Source: CAVYYW01 sp963772845
Lineage (GTDB): Bacteria > Bacillota > Bacilli > Bacillales > Sporolactobacillaceae
Direction of reading: 5' to 3'
Assembly (NCBI GenBank): GCA_963772845.1
Contig: CAVYYW010000027.1
Location: forward strand, 62,001 to 126,000
DNA: 64,000 nt
Made by a program: the position numbers and the translations under genes. Every line of letters starts with the position of its first letter. The first letter of the stretch is position 1. Positions 43,088 to 52,958 of this stretch are shown here, piece after piece. A model generated the notes under the pieces. That model made no database searches and was not told the origin of the DNA. It worked only from the letters and a program-made list of their open reading frames with translations.

Positions 43088-43131
43088 AAAGCATAAGTTT
43101 ATCACGGACCGTGATCGCTTATGTTTTTCTT
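43088..43131 (+). terminator. Terminator of fbaA
   Basis: AGCATAAG pairs with CTTATG and an inner ATCACGG pairs with CCGTGAT; TTTTTC follows. Confidence 0.75.
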
Positions 43132-43167
43132 TACCCTAAATTCTGCTTTCTAAAATCACGAATCAGG

Positions 43168-43332
43168 CAGAGAGTTCTGAAAAAGGTCCGTTGATTTACA
43201 CTCTAGGCTGCTCGCTTTCCACGGGCACGGCCTCAGCTAACTTTGGCATGGTTTCTTTGTACGCCAAAGTGGATCTTCGGACGCGTGCTGGTCCCGTAGG
43301 AGTCTCGCACCTTCCGCTTCAATCAACGTATT
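43168..43332 (-). repeat. Family-B repeat, inverted copy
   Basis: Plus strand shows CTGAAAAAGGTCC, TAGGCTGCTCGCTTTCCACG, GGCCTCAGCTAACTTTGGC and GTACGCCAAAGTGGATCTTC, the reverse of copies at 3296 and 21600. Confidence 0.7.
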
Positions 43333-43578
43333 TATTGCCAGATGGTGCCATTTAGAAGTTATGTAGGGCATCGCATTTTCATCGTGCGGTGTGAACTTGG
43401 ATTCCGCCTCGCACGATGAAAATGCAAAGCATTTTCGAGGAGTCTCGGGTATTTCTAGCTTTCATTTAAGAGGGCGCGCATTTTCGAGCAGTCTCGTGCC
43501 ATCCATTCCAATCAGCAAAAATATGAATGTGAGCCATTTTCATTTACACTGAAGATCGCCTGCGGAAGGGGCGGAAGA

Positions 43579-43690
43579 CCACTGAAAAAGTCCCTTGGTG
43601 TCGACGTGGTTGTTGATTTCCGATCTAGGCTGCTCGCTTTCCACGGGCATGGCCTCAGCTAACTTTGGCGTGGTTTCCGCTTTCAATGTA
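43579..43690 (-). repeat. Family-B repeat, second inverted partial copy
   Basis: CACTGAAAAAGTCCCTTGG then GCTCGCTTTCCACGGGCATG and CAGCTAACTTTGGCGTGG; it stops before the second hairpin arm. The stretch 43333-43578 contains CATTTTCATCGTGCGGTGTG, also seen at 43925 and near 3125, but no gene. Confidence 0.65.
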
Positions 43691-43754
43691 TCGCATCACA
43701 TTTTCTTAGTGCGGTGTGGAATCGAAGATGTTAATTCAAGGCTTGCAGAAGTAG

Positions 43755-44110
43755 GGAGTGGTCACTGAAGTCTTCTGTATTTATATTTATTAGCTTGCTT
43801 AAGGTTTAATCAAAGAATAGCTCAGTTTGATGCCTTGAAAGGCGACTGGATTTCTAAGGCTGAACCCCATTTGCCACTAAAGGCCGAGCTGCCAGGAAGT
43901 GAGATACTCCTCAAAAATGCTTAGCATTTTCATCGTGCGGTGAGGATTCGAGGATGTTGTTTCAAGGCCTGCGGAATCAGCGGGAAAAGTGAGACCCCAC
44001 AGCGCAAATATCTGGATGAAGTTCGGCTAAATGCGTCACGTCCTGTGCCAACGCCGAACCTATCCACATCCTGTGGTCATGCGAGGAGGCTCACTGCCCG
44101 CCCGCGGCAA
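43755..44110 (+). repeat. Family-E repeat, long copy
   Basis: Contains GGTCACTGAAG, GCTTGCTTAAGGTTTAATCA, AAGAATAGCTCAG, GGCCGAGCTGCCAGGAAGTG, GCCTGCGGAATCAGCGGGAA and CATGCGAGGAGGCTCACTGC. The segment 52120-52475 is its reverse complement in broad outline. A 71-codon frame at 43940 is not a gene. Confidence 0.65.
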
Positions 44111-44244
44111 GCGAGAACTTCCAAAAGCTCGGCCCGTAGGGGAAAAAGAGACTAATTGAGGCGGCATGTTTAGTCGGGTGTGATCCCGGTAATACTTTCA
44201 GAGAAAATTTTATAAGTGTTTTTATTTAAATCAGGAGGGATATT

Positions 44245-44895
44245 ATGAAATTTTTTATTGATACAGCAAACGTTGATGAAATCAAAGCGATCCACGAGCT
44301 TGGCCTGCTTGCCGGTGTAACGACGAATCCGACCCTAGTGGCGAAAGAAAATGTGGATTTTCATGACAGACTTCGTGAAATTACGTCTTTTGTAAGTGGC
44401 CCTGTCAGTGCCGAGGTCGTTTCCACTGAAGCTGAAGGCATGATTAAAGAAGGTAAAGAGCTTGCTGAGCTTGCACCGAATATTACAGTCAAAGTTCCAA
44501 TGACAGAAGAAGGACTGAAAGCTGTACATGCCTTTGATGAACTAGGTATTAAAACGAATGTGACGCTTATTTTCTCAGCTAACCAGGCGCTTCTTGCTGC
44601 AAGAGCAGGCGCAACCTTTGTATCGCCTTTCGTTGGACGTTTGGATGACTTAGGGCAGGATGGTATGGAGCTTGTTGCTCAAATTGCTGAGCTGTTTGAA
44701 ATGCATGATATCGAAACAGAAATTATTGCAGCATCGATCCGCCATACACTTCATGTCACACAGGCAGCAGAGAACGGCGCACACATTGCAACCATCCCTT
44801 ATAAAGTCTTTGGGCAGCTGATGAAGCATCCATTGACTGATAAAGGTCTTGATGCCTTCTTAAGTGATTGGAAAAAATATCAGGACGGCAAGTAA
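44245..44895 (+). CDS. tal: Transaldolase (small, FSA/TalC type)
   Basis: 216-residue TIM-barrel aldolase of the pentose phosphate pathway. Schiff-base Lys83 in NITVKVPMT; N-terminal MKFFIDTANVDEI; TTNPTL; SPFVGRLDD. The length matches the TalC/YwjH group. CAGGAGGG precedes the ATG. Placed between fbaA and murAB as in B. subtilis. Confidence 0.95.
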   Translation: MKFFIDTANVDEIKAIHELGLLAGVTTNPTLVAKENVDFHDRLREITSFVSGPVSAEVVSTEAEGMIKEGKELAELAPNITVKVPMTEEGLKAVHAFDELGIKTNVTLIFSANQALLAARAGATFVSPFVGRLDDLGQDGMELVAQIAELFEMHDIETEIIAASIRHTLHVTQAAENGAHIATIPYKVFGQLMKHPLTDKGLDAFLSDWKKYQDGK

Positions 44896-44912
44896 TTATC
44901 GTCAAATAACAT

Positions 44913-44948
44913 CACGCGGGCGCTCAATTTGAGTGTCCGTGTTTTTAT
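44913..44948 (+). terminator. Terminator of tal
   Basis: CACGCGGGCGCTC pairs imperfectly with GAGTGTCCGTG around AATTT, then TTTTTATT. The stretch 44949-45216 before murAB holds a likely promoter region but nothing else. Confidence 0.65.
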
Positions 44949-45216
44949 TTCTATCTAAAGTGCTTTTATTTTGCAAAAAAGCACATGATTTTTGGAAAAA
45001 AACAGATACTAAAGTTGCCTGTTATGAAAGGCTTAGGAACTGTGTGTTAAACAGGACGAAGCAGGCGTTCACGGCTATGTTTAAAAACTGATTTGAAAAA
45101 GACACAGATTGTGCCTCACTTCATAGTTTAATTATGTTAAAGTAAAGATTGAGAATATTTTCAATGAATCGCCAGCTTTTTACCAGTACCAGCTGACGGG
45201 AGAAAAGGAGTAAAAC

Positions 45217-46509
45217 ATGGAAAAATTAATGATTGAAGGCGGTCATCGCCTCAGAGGAACCGTTCAGGTGAGCGGTGCAAAAAATAGTGCAGTGGCTTTG
45301 ATTCCAGCGGCTATCTTAGCAAACTCTACGGTGACAATTGAACAGCTTCCTGATATTTCTGATGTTGCTATTCTCTGCGAATTGCTGGAGGAAATAGGCG
45401 GTGATGTATCCTTTGAAAATAATACATTGACCGTTGATCCAAGTGAGATGATTGACATGCCGCTTCCAAATGGACGTGTTAAAAAATTGAGGGCTTCCTA
45501 TTACTTGATGGGTGCCATGCTTGGACGTTTTAAAAAAGCAGTAATCGGCTTGCCTGGCGGGTGCAACCTTGGTCCGCGGCCAATCGATCAGCATATCAAA
45601 GGCTTTGAAGCGCTTGGTGCCAAAGTAACCAATGAACAGGGTGCGATTTATCTTCGTGCTGATAAGCTGACAGGCGCACGCATCTATCTGGATGTTGTCA
45701 GTGTCGGCGCAACCATTAATATTATGCTTGCTGCCGTCATGGCTGAAGGACAGACGCTTATTGAGAATGCAGCTAAGGAACCTGAAATTATTGATGTCGC
45801 TACGTTGCTTACCAGTATGGGTGCCAAAATTAAAGGAGCCGGTACAGACGTGATCCGCATTGATGGTGTGGAAGAGCTTCACGGCTGCCGTCACTCGATT
45901 ATTCCAGACCGGATTGAAGCCGGTACATATATGATCATTGCTGCCGCCATGGGTGAGGAAGTCGTCATTGACAATGTCATTCCACAGCATGTTGAGTCTC
46001 TGACAGCCAAGCTTAGGGAGATGGGGATTCATGTTAAAACAAATGATGAACAAATCACCATTTCAAGAAATGTGGAGACCTTTAAGAAGGTTGATCTTAA
46101 AACACTTGTTTATCCAGGTTTCCCGACGGATCTTCAGCAGCCGCTAACAACCCTGCTTACTCAGGCGAGCGGCACTAGCATTGTCACAGACACGATTTAT
46201 GGTGCAAGATTTAAGCACATTGACGAGCTGCGCAGAATGGGCGCAGAAATGAAAGTCGAAGGACGTTCATCCATTGTCAGCGGTCCGAGCTTTCTACAAG
46301 CAGCAAAAGTAAAAGCCTCCGATCTTCGTGCCGGTGCCTCCCTGATTGTCGCCGGACTTATGGCAAGCGGCGTCAGTGAAATTATGGGACTTGAACATAT
46401 TGACCGCGGATACAGCCAGCTTGTCGACAAGCTAAGCGGTATAGGTGCTCAGGTATGGCGGGAAAAGTTACAGTCTCATGAAATGGAAGATGCCAAAATC
46501 ACTGATTAA
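45217..46509 (+). CDS. murAB: UDP-N-acetylglucosamine 1-carboxyvinyltransferase
   Basis: First committed step of peptidoglycan synthesis: transfers enolpyruvate from PEP to UDP-GlcNAc. 430 residues, two-fold alpha/beta domains; Lys22-Asn23 (SGAKNSAV) and catalytic Cys116 (LPGGCNLGPRP), the target of fosfomycin in this family. Position next to glpX and rho identifies it as the second (MurAB/MurZ) paralogue rather than MurAA. AAAAGGAG precedes the ATG. Confidence 0.95.
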   Translation: MEKLMIEGGHRLRGTVQVSGAKNSAVALIPAAILANSTVTIEQLPDISDVAILCELLEEIGGDVSFENNTLTVDPSEMIDMPLPNGRVKKLRASYYLMGAMLGRFKKAVIGLPGGCNLGPRPIDQHIKGFEALGAKVTNEQGAIYLRADKLTGARIYLDVVSVGATINIMLAAVMAEGQTLIENAAKEPEIIDVATLLTSMGAKIKGAGTDVIRIDGVEELHGCRHSIIPDRIEAGTYMIIAAAMGEEVVIDNVIPQHVESLTAKLREMGIHVKTNDEQITISRNVETFKKVDLKTLVYPGFPTDLQQPLTTLLTQASGTSIVTDTIYGARFKHIDELRRMGAEMKVEGRSSIVSGPSFLQAAKVKASDLRAGASLIVAGLMASGVSEIMGLEHIDRGYSQLVDKLSGIGAQVWREKLQSHEMEDAKITD

Positions 46510-46739
46510 GTTACACTGTTTTAATAACTGACGGTAATTAGTATGACACATAAGCTTGCAATATGAGACATTTCTGTGTACAATACGGCTGGACAGGTTT
46601 TTAAATAGAAGCAGTTTTCTAAAAGAATTGTTGCGAATCATGTCATTTTTAAGGGGCTTTAGCGCTCATTAAAGTTCGTACATCTTTTATTATTTAAAAA
46701 CAATAGAGATCGCCGAAATTGGAGAGGGGAAACACAATC

Positions 46740-47711
46740 ATGGAAAGAAGTCTCTCAATGGAACTTGTGCGGGTGACTGAAGCAGCTGCACTTGCCTCAG
46801 CACGCTGGATGGGAAGAGGAAAGAAAGAAGAAGCGGATGATGCCGCCACAACAGCAATGCGAAATGTCTTTGATACCGTTCCTATGAAAGGAACCGTTGT
46901 AATAGGCGAAGGCGAAATGGACCAGGCTCCTATGCTGTATATCGGAGAAAAGTTAGGCACAGGTTATGGTCCGAGAGTAGATGTCGCAGTTGATCCTCTG
47001 GAAGGAACAAATATTGTCGCAGCGGGCACCTGGAATGCGCTTGCTGTGCTTGCTGTCGCTGATCACGGCAATCTCCTCCATGCACCGGATATGTACATGG
47101 ACAAGCTTGCAGTCGGCCCCGAATCTGTTGGCAAAGTTGATATTAATGCACCAGTTATTGATAATCTTAGAGCCGTAGCTAAGGCTAAGAATAAGGATAT
47201 TGAAGACTTGGTTGCTATTATTCTTGATCGAGAACGCCATCAGAAAATCATTGAAGAGATACGGGAAGCCGGTGCCAGAATCAAGCTGATTCAGGACGGC
47301 GATGTTGCTGCGGCCATTCATACTGCTTTTGAAAATACGGGTGTGGATATTCTGTTTGGTTCCGGCGGAGCGCCAGAAGGTGTTCTTGCTGCAGTGGCTC
47401 TTAAATGTCTTGGCGGCGAAATTCAAGGCAGACTGCTTCCTCAAAACGAAGAGGAATCGGAAAGATGCCGGGAGATGGGGATCACCGACGTTAATCAGGT
47501 GCTCAAAATGGAAGACCTCGTTAAGGGCGATGACGCTATTTTCGCAGCAACTGGCGTAACGGATGGCGAACTGCTTCAAGGCGTCCGGTTTGATGGAACA
47601 AAAGGCACAACGCAATCCGTGGTTATGCGTGCCAAATCCGGCACGGTCCGTTTTATTAACGGCGCCCATAGTTTGAAAAAGAAACCGAATCTTGTTATGA
47701 AAGAAGACTAA
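46740..47711 (+). CDS. glpX: Class II fructose-1,6-bisphosphatase
   Basis: Gluconeogenic phosphatase, 323 residues from ATG 46740 (GGAGAGGGG about 11 bases upstream; the frame extends to 46719). VIGEGEMDQAPMLYIGE, VDPLEGTN (metal/phosphate site), LFGSGGAPEGVLAA and the acidic C-terminal part are typical of GlpX. Equivalent to B. subtilis YwjI. Ends at a clear terminator. The stretch 46510-46739 holds no gene. Confidence 0.94.
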   Translation: MERSLSMELVRVTEAAALASARWMGRGKKEEADDAATTAMRNVFDTVPMKGTVVIGEGEMDQAPMLYIGEKLGTGYGPRVDVAVDPLEGTNIVAAGTWNALAVLAVADHGNLLHAPDMYMDKLAVGPESVGKVDINAPVIDNLRAVAKAKNKDIEDLVAIILDRERHQKIIEEIREAGARIKLIQDGDVAAAIHTAFENTGVDILFGSGGAPEGVLAAVALKCLGGEIQGRLLPQNEEESERCREMGITDVNQVLKMEDLVKGDDAIFAATGVTDGELLQGVRFDGTKGTTQSVVMRAKSGTVRFINGAHSLKKKPNLVMKED

Positions 47712-47724
47712 TAACTTTATTGCA

Positions 47725-47756
47725 AAAAGCGCTGGCAGAGTGCCAGTGCTTTTTAT
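47725..47756 (+). terminator. Terminator of glpX
   Basis: AAAAAGCGCTGGCA pairs with TGCCAGTGCTTTTT around a three-base loop. The 435 bp that follow, up to rho, hold AT-rich DNA and no convincing gene. Confidence 0.85.
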
Positions 47757-48191
47757 CCCATAAGAGCTCTCAACAGCCTTCTATATGAAAAAATATGACA
47801 AATGGCATTTGATTATCTTGGGGAAATATGTTAAGAATAATATATTGTTAAATTTAGTTGTCACTAGGTTTTATAATATATATTGTGGTCAGTGATCCTT
47901 CCAAATCAGAGAGGCTCCATTGCACTGATAATGCTTCATGGCAGAATAGGTACAGCCCCTCCAGAATTTCATCATTTCGTAGATACCTTCAATTGAACCT
48001 TACCGAAATATCCATCCAGGATATTGCCGGGGTACACCGTCTCTATTTAAACAAGTAAATAATGAAATAAAGATGACTTTGTCTTTGATCAGGCGATGTT
48101 ATCTGTCCCTTTACATGGATATCTTTCGTTATTTTATGTCAGCATGGCTACTTAGCATTTCCAGGTAAAATTTTTGAAACGTGGTGTAAGC

Positions 48192-49455
48192 ATGAGTGTA
48201 ACATTAGCAGAATTGGAAAATATGAAACTAAAGGATTTATATGAGCACGCGAAGCGATATAAGGTTTCTTACTACAGTAAGCTGACGAAGCGCGAGCTTA
48301 TTTTTGCGATCCTAAAAGCGCAGGCTGAACAAGATGGTCTTTCTTTCATGGAGGGGGTCCTTGAAATTATTCCATCTGAGGGCTTTGGCTTTTTACGACC
48401 GATTAATTACTCGCCAAGCTCAGAGGATATCTACATATCCGCTTCCCAGATCCGCCGGTTTGATTTACGAAACGGGGATAAAGTGTCAGGTAAAGTCCGT
48501 CCGCCGAAAGAGAATGAACGGTATTACGGGCTGCTTCATGTTGAAGCTGTAAACGATGAAGATCCTGATACAGCGAAAGAACGTGTGCATTTTCCTGCAT
48601 TGACACCTCTTTATCCTGAAATAAAAATGGATCTTGAAATTGACTCCAAAGCGCTTTCCACACGGATTATCGACATGATCTCTCCTGTCGGCTTCGGACA
48701 GCGCGGTTTGATCGTAGCGCCTCCAAAAGCCGGGAAAACCATGCTGCTTAAAGAAATCGCTAACAGCATTACCGCCAATCATCCTGAGGCAGAGCTGATC
48801 GTGCTCTTAGTCGATGAGCGTCCGGAAGAAGTTACCGACATTGAGCGTTCGGTCAAAGGTGACGTGGTCAGTTCAACATTTGATGAAATGCCGGATAATC
48901 ATATTAAAGGTAGCTGAACTGGTGCTTGAGCGTGCGATGCGTCTTGTTGAACATAAAAAAGATGTCGTTATTCTGATGGACAGTCTGACCCGTCTGGCAA
49001 GAGCATACAACCTTGTTATTCCGCCAAGCGGACGGACCCTTTCCGGTGGTATTGATCCAGCAGCCTTCCACCGTCCTAAGCGCTTTTTTGGTGCTGCAAG
49101 AAACATTGAAGAAGGCGGCAGTTTAACCATCCTGGCAACAGCGCTTGTTGAAACGGGTTCAAGGATGGATGACGTCATTTATGAAGAATTTAAAGGGACC
49201 GGAAACATGGAGCTTCACCTTGATCGTAAGCTTGCAGAACGCCGTATTTTCCCTGCGATCGATATTCGTCGATCAGGCACAAGAAAAGAAGAAATGCTGA
49301 TTGAAAAAGATCACCTTGATAAGCTTTGGGCAATGCGCAAAAGCATGGACGATTCACAGGACTTTGTGGAGCATTTCTTCAAACGTCTTAGAAAAACCAA
49401 GTCCAATCAGGAATTCTTTGATCTGTTTGAAAAAGAAAAAAGCGGCAGCCGTTAA
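48192..49455 (+). CDS. rho: Transcription termination factor Rho, frameshifted
   Basis: Hexameric RNA-dependent ATPase that terminates transcription. N-terminal LENMKLKDLYEHAKRY, cold-shock-like RNA-binding domain (EGFGFLRPINYSPS), P-loop APPKAGKTMLLKEIA, DERPEEVTDIER. Frame one stops at 48917 after NHIKGS; the next frame carries on VAELVLERAMRLVEHKKD to 49455. Removing one G from AAAGG at 48906-48910 restores NHIK-VAELVLERA exactly as in homologues, so it is one extra base. Restored length is about 421. The start ATG 48192 matches family length. Rho is dispensable in B. subtilis, so a real mutation cannot be excluded, but error is likelier. Confidence 0.93.
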
Positions 49456-49490
49456 TCAAAGCTGATCATATCAATGGCAAGTTTCGGTAC

Positions 49491-49519
49491 TTGCATTGTT
49501 ATTCGGCGCTTGTTATAAT
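49491..49519 (+). promoter_or_regulatory. Sigma-A promoter of rpmE
   Basis: TTGCAT, 17 bases, TATAAT, about 60 bp before rpmE. A strong-looking promoter. Confidence 0.7.
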
Positions 49520-49580
49520 AATTTCTGTGTTACAAAACTCTGGTTTGAAATAAAATCAGGGCGAAAAGGAGATGGAGTAA

Positions 49581-49784
49581 ATGAAAGCTGGAATTCACCC
49601 AAGCTATCATACAGTTACAGTTAAATGTTCATGCGGAAACGAATTTGAAACAGGTTCAATTAAAGAAGGTCCAATCAACGTTGAAATGTGTTCAGAATGT
49701 CACCCATTCTACACTGGCCGTCAGAAATTTGCTGACAAAGGCGGACGCGTGGATCGCTTTAAGAGAAAATACAATCTTAAATAA
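49581..49784 (+). CDS. rpmE: Ribosomal protein L31, zinc-binding type
   Basis: 67 residues. Contains the cysteine pairs KCSCGN and MCSECHPFYTG, so it is the zinc-binding (C+) form rather than the Zur-controlled zinc-free paralogue. AAAAGGAG precedes the ATG. Followed by its own terminator. Confidence 0.96.
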   Translation: MKAGIHPSYHTVTVKCSCGNEFETGSIKEGPINVEMCSECHPFYTGRQKFADKGGRVDRFKRKYNLK

Positions 49785-49800
49785 GTTTCAGCCGATAAAT

Positions 49801-49829
49801 GCAGGCAAGCCAACCTTGCCTGTTTTTTT
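49801..49829 (+). terminator. Terminator of rpmE
   Basis: GCAGGCAAG pairs with CTTGCCTG around CCAAC, followed by seven T. Confidence 0.85.
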
Positions 49830-49988
49830 CTTGGATAGAAACGTAAATATAAGCCCAAAACTCGCCAATCGGCGGGTTTTCTCATATGCAGGCCTGAAAA
49901 AAACAGCTGCGAAAAGTAGCGGGCAGGCTATTTTTCTGTGTCGATACACAACTTAAATAATGCGTTAACGAGAAAGGAATGCATCAAA

Positions 49989-50594
49989 ATGCAATTAACA
50001 AATCAAAATGGCTGGGTTGAATGCATCTGCGGGAGCATGTTTTCCGGGAAGTCAGAAGAATTAATCCGGCGCGTGAGGAGTGCGAGCTTCGGTAAACAGA
50101 AGATCCAGGTTTTCAAACCGGCTATAGACAATCGCTTTAGCGAAACGGCGGTCGTCTCTCATACGGGAAATCAGGTGCACGCGCTGTCATTATCTACTTC
50201 AGAAGAAATCATGAATGCCGTTGAAAAAGACACGCGGGTGGTCGCGATTGATGAAGTCCAGTTTTTTGATGAAGAAGTCGTTGAGGTTGTGCAAGATTTA
50301 GCGAATCGCGGTATTCGGGTCATCGTCGCAGGTCTCGATATGGACTTTAGAGGAGAGCCTTTTCACCCGGTCCCGGCCTTAATGGCGATCAGCGAAACAA
50401 TTACGAAGCTGAATGCTGTCTGTGTTGTATGCGGCTCCCCAGCCAGCCGTACGCAAAGACTTATCAATCATGAGCCAGCTTCCTACAATGATCCAATTAT
50501 TTTGGTTGGCGCATCCGAATCGTATGAAGCCCGCTGCCGGCACTGTCATCAGGTAAATCCAAGCCGTGTAATCAGTAAACCTGCATATAAATAA
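49989..50594 (+). CDS. tdk: Thymidine kinase
   Basis: Phosphorylates thymidine in pyrimidine salvage. 201 residues from ATG 49989 (AAAGGAATG about ten bases upstream; the frame runs back to 49938). P-loop GSMFSGKSEE at 15-24, DEVQFFDE, and a zinc-binding CVVCG...CRHCHQ lasso region. Same place as in B. subtilis. Confidence 0.95.
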   Translation: MQLTNQNGWVECICGSMFSGKSEELIRRVRSASFGKQKIQVFKPAIDNRFSETAVVSHTGNQVHALSLSTSEEIMNAVEKDTRVVAIDEVQFFDEEVVEVVQDLANRGIRVIVAGLDMDFRGEPFHPVPALMAISETITKLNAVCVVCGSPASRTQRLINHEPASYNDPIILVGASESYEARCRHCHQVNPSRVISKPAYK

Positions 50595-50605
50595 TTGTTT
50601 ACGAA

Positions 50606-50646
50606 AACTAACAGCCGTTCCCTGGTGGGAGACGGCTGTTTTTTAA
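50606..50646. terminator. Bidirectional terminator between tdk and the CoADR-like gene
   Basis: ACAGCCGT and CC pair with GG and ACGGCTGT; T run after, A residues before. Confidence 0.8.
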
Positions 50647-50655
50647 TATTAACAT

Positions 50656-51996
50656 TCAGTCGAGCCTTCTTGCTGCTTTTTGAATGGGGTCCCACACATT
50701 GTTGTATGGAGGAGCATAAGAGAGGTCAAGATCTTGTATCTCCTCAACGGTCAATCCGGAAAAAAGGGCTGTTGCAAGCACGTCGATCCGTTTATCGGCC
50801 CCGGAGCGGCCAACGGCCTGGCCGCCCAGCAGTCTGCCGCTCGCTTTATCAGAAATGAGCTTAACCTTCAGCCAATCGTGGGTGGGATAGTAGCTAGCAA
50901 TGTCTGTGGTTTCAACCGTTTCTGAAACAGCATCAAATCCGAATTCTCGCGCTTCCTGCTCGGTGAGACCGGTCCGGCCGATGGTGATGTCAAAAAATTT
51001 CATAACGGATGTGCCGACCATCCCGGCATATTTCCTGCGGGATCCGACCATATTTAATCCTGCAATCCGGCCCATTTTGTTTGCATGTGTCCCGAGCGGA
51101 ACGTAATCATCCGCGTCTTTTATACGATGATACTGAACCGCGCAGTCCCCTGCGGCAAAAACATCAGGAATACTGGTCTCCAAATAGCGATTCACAATCA
51201 GTGCGCCATTTTTAAACGTTTCGAAGGCATCCCCGAGGAAGTCTGTATTTGGGATAATGCCTGTTGCAACCAGCACCAGGTCAGCCTCATATGACGCATC
51301 TTTTGTTAAAACATGGCTCACTTTATTGTTTTGTCCTCGAAAACCGCTGACTTCCTCGTTTAAGCAGATCTTGATTTTCTGTTTGTGCGCCTCATCATTT
51401 ATACAGCTTGCAATGTCGTCATCGATCTGGGTTCCAAGGTGACTGCTCCTTTGGATCATGCGGACATCAAGCTCATGTCGGCTGAAGGCCTCGGCCATTT
51501 CAAGACCAATATAACCGCCTCCAATAATCACAACTTTTTTTATGGAAGGCGTAAGCAGCCGGTGCAGCATTTTTGCGTCAGGAATGGTTTTAAGCGTCAC
51601 GATGTTATCCAGGTCAGGTTGGTCCCAATCCGGCATGGAAGGACGTGCTCCTGTCGCAATAAGCAATTTATCATAGGAGAGCTGACAGCGGCTTCCGGTT
51701 TCCAGATCTTCCGCTGTTACTTTTTTCGCATGGGTATCGACCTCGGTCGCCCGTGTACGAGTCCGTGCATCGATATTATATTTCGTCCGGAACGTTTCGA
51801 CTGAACGTGCAATCAGGTCATCCGTATCATGAACAAGACCACCGATGTAATAAGGCAGGCCGCACTGAGCGTACGAATAAGTCGACCCTTCCTCAAGAAC
51901 GGTGATCTCAGCTTCTTTATCGTGACGGACGATTTGCATGGCGGCGCTCATTCCCGCGGCGTCCCCGCCTATAATGAAATATTTCAATTTTTTCAC
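50656..51996 (-). CDS. CoA-disulfide reductase / NADH oxidase-like flavoprotein
   Basis: A 446-residue FAD-dependent pyridine-nucleotide disulfide oxidoreductase with a single redox cysteine (Cys45, YSYAQCGLPYY). FAD motif IIGGDAAGMSAA, second nucleotide motif VVIIGGGYIGLEMAE, FAD-closing AAGDCAVQYH; C-terminal dimer domain with SYAPPYNNVWDP. In the family these reduce CoA disulfide or oxygen. The C-terminal SYAPPYN tyrosine pair is typical of CoADR. Not at this place in B. subtilis 168. Substrate not proven. Confidence 0.9.
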   Translation of the reverse strand: MKKLKYFIIGGDAAGMSAAMQIVRHDKEAEITVLEEGSTYSYAQCGLPYYIGGLVHDTDDLIARSVETFRTKYNIDARTRTRATEVDTHAKKVTAEDLETGSRCQLSYDKLLIATGARPSMPDWDQPDLDNIVTLKTIPDAKMLHRLLTPSIKKVVIIGGGYIGLEMAEAFSRHELDVRMIQRSSHLGTQIDDDIASCINDEAHKQKIKICLNEEVSGFRGQNNKVSHVLTKDASYEADLVLVATGIIPNTDFLGDAFETFKNGALIVNRYLETSIPDVFAAGDCAVQYHRIKDADDYVPLGTHANKMGRIAGLNMVGSRRKYAGMVGTSVMKFFDITIGRTGLTEQEAREFGFDAVSETVETTDIASYYPTHDWLKVKLISDKASGRLLGGQAVGRSGADKRIDVLATALFSGLTVEEIQDLDLSYAPPYNNVWDPIQKAARRLD

Positions 51997-52119
51997 CTGC
52001 TTTTTCTTTAGGGTTCTACAAAAAAACTATCTATTGTTAAGTATCTTTATCCACTCGCCACAGGCGATGTCAGATCGAGATTAAAAATTGCTCGCTTTCC
52101 ACTGACTTCTCGAGGCAAC

Positions 52120-52475
52120 TAAAAAGTCCCTTTTTGCCCTTCGAGCCGATGCTTTGGAAAGTTTTCGCTTGCCGCGGGCGGACTCGTGAGCCTCCTCGCA
52201 TGCTCCACAGGAAGTGGGTCAGGTTCGGCGTTGGCAAGGATGTGCTCGCTAATTAGCCGAACTTCTTCTAAAATAATGCGCTGCGTGGTCTCGCTTTGTC
52301 CGCTGATTCCGCAGGCGTCTCAAACTTTCCTGGCAGCATCGGCCGCAGATGGTAAAGGCATCTCAACCTTTAGCAATCCAGAAGGTCTTTCAAGGTATAA
52401 GAACGCGACTGTTATTTGATTAGATTTTAAGCAAGATCCTAAATATAGAAGTTTTTCAGTGACGCCTCCGCTAAA
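52120..52475 (-). repeat. Family-E repeat, inverted long copy
   Basis: Plus strand shows GCTTGCCGCGGGCGGACTCG, TGAGCCTCCTCGCATG, GCTGATTCCGCAGGC, TTTAGCAATCCAGAAGG, GATTTTAAGCAAGATC and AGAAGTTTTTCAGTGACGCC, the reverse complement of the 43755-44110 theme. A 77-codon frame at 52186 is not a gene. Confidence 0.65.
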
Positions 52476-52599
52476 AATCTAACTGTTTTCAGTGTAAAGG
52501 AAAATTGATGACTGCTCAAATTCAATTTCGGCAAATTAGAGTGGAGGGCACGGAACTCCTCGAAAATGCGCATGCTTATTAAGGAAAGCTAGAAATACC

Positions 52600-52760
52600 C
52601 GAGACTCCTGCGGAAACAGCACGCGTCCGAAGATCCACTTTGACGCATATAGGACCCACGTCAAAGTTAGCTGAGGCCGTGCCCGCGGAAAGCGAGGGTA
52701 TTTCCGCTTTCAATCTATTGCATCCGCATTTTCATCGTGCAAGATGGTTCCGCTGCAGAC
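52600..52760 (+). repeat. Family-B repeat, copy 5
   Basis: GAGACTCCTGCGGAAACAGC, CACGCGTCCGAAGATCC, ACTTTGACGCATATAG, CACGTCAAAGTTAGCTGAGG and CGTGCCCGCGGAAAGCGAGG. Hairpin arms changed together (TTTGACG/CGTCAAA here; TTTGGC/GCCAAA in copy 1), which keeps the pairing. Confidence 0.7.
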
Positions 52761-52856
52761 AACATTCTTTTAGAAAACAGCTATATTTCAGAGCTTCTTA
52801 ATATTTCCCTTATATTAAGAGATGATAACCTGTTTACGCTTGTTGTATAAATACTT

Positions 52857-52885
52857 TTGACGGGTTTTTGAGCGTATACTATAAT
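52857..52885 (+). promoter_or_regulatory. Sigma-A promoter of prfA operon
   Basis: TTGACG, 17 bases, TATAAT, the best promoter match in the window, 73 bp before prfA. Confidence 0.75.
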
Positions 52886-52958
52886 TAATAAGATATACAA
52901 GCGAAGAGCAGACCATGACAGTTCGAACAGTTCTGTCTTAGAAAATGAGGTGAAGGCT

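Noticed and set aside
47858..48058. 66-codon ORF between glpX and rho
   Set aside because: No ribosome binding site, composition unlike a protein, and no recognised similarity.
49938..49988. Upstream start for thymidine kinase
   Set aside because: The extension has no ribosome site, while ATG 49989 has one and matches family length.
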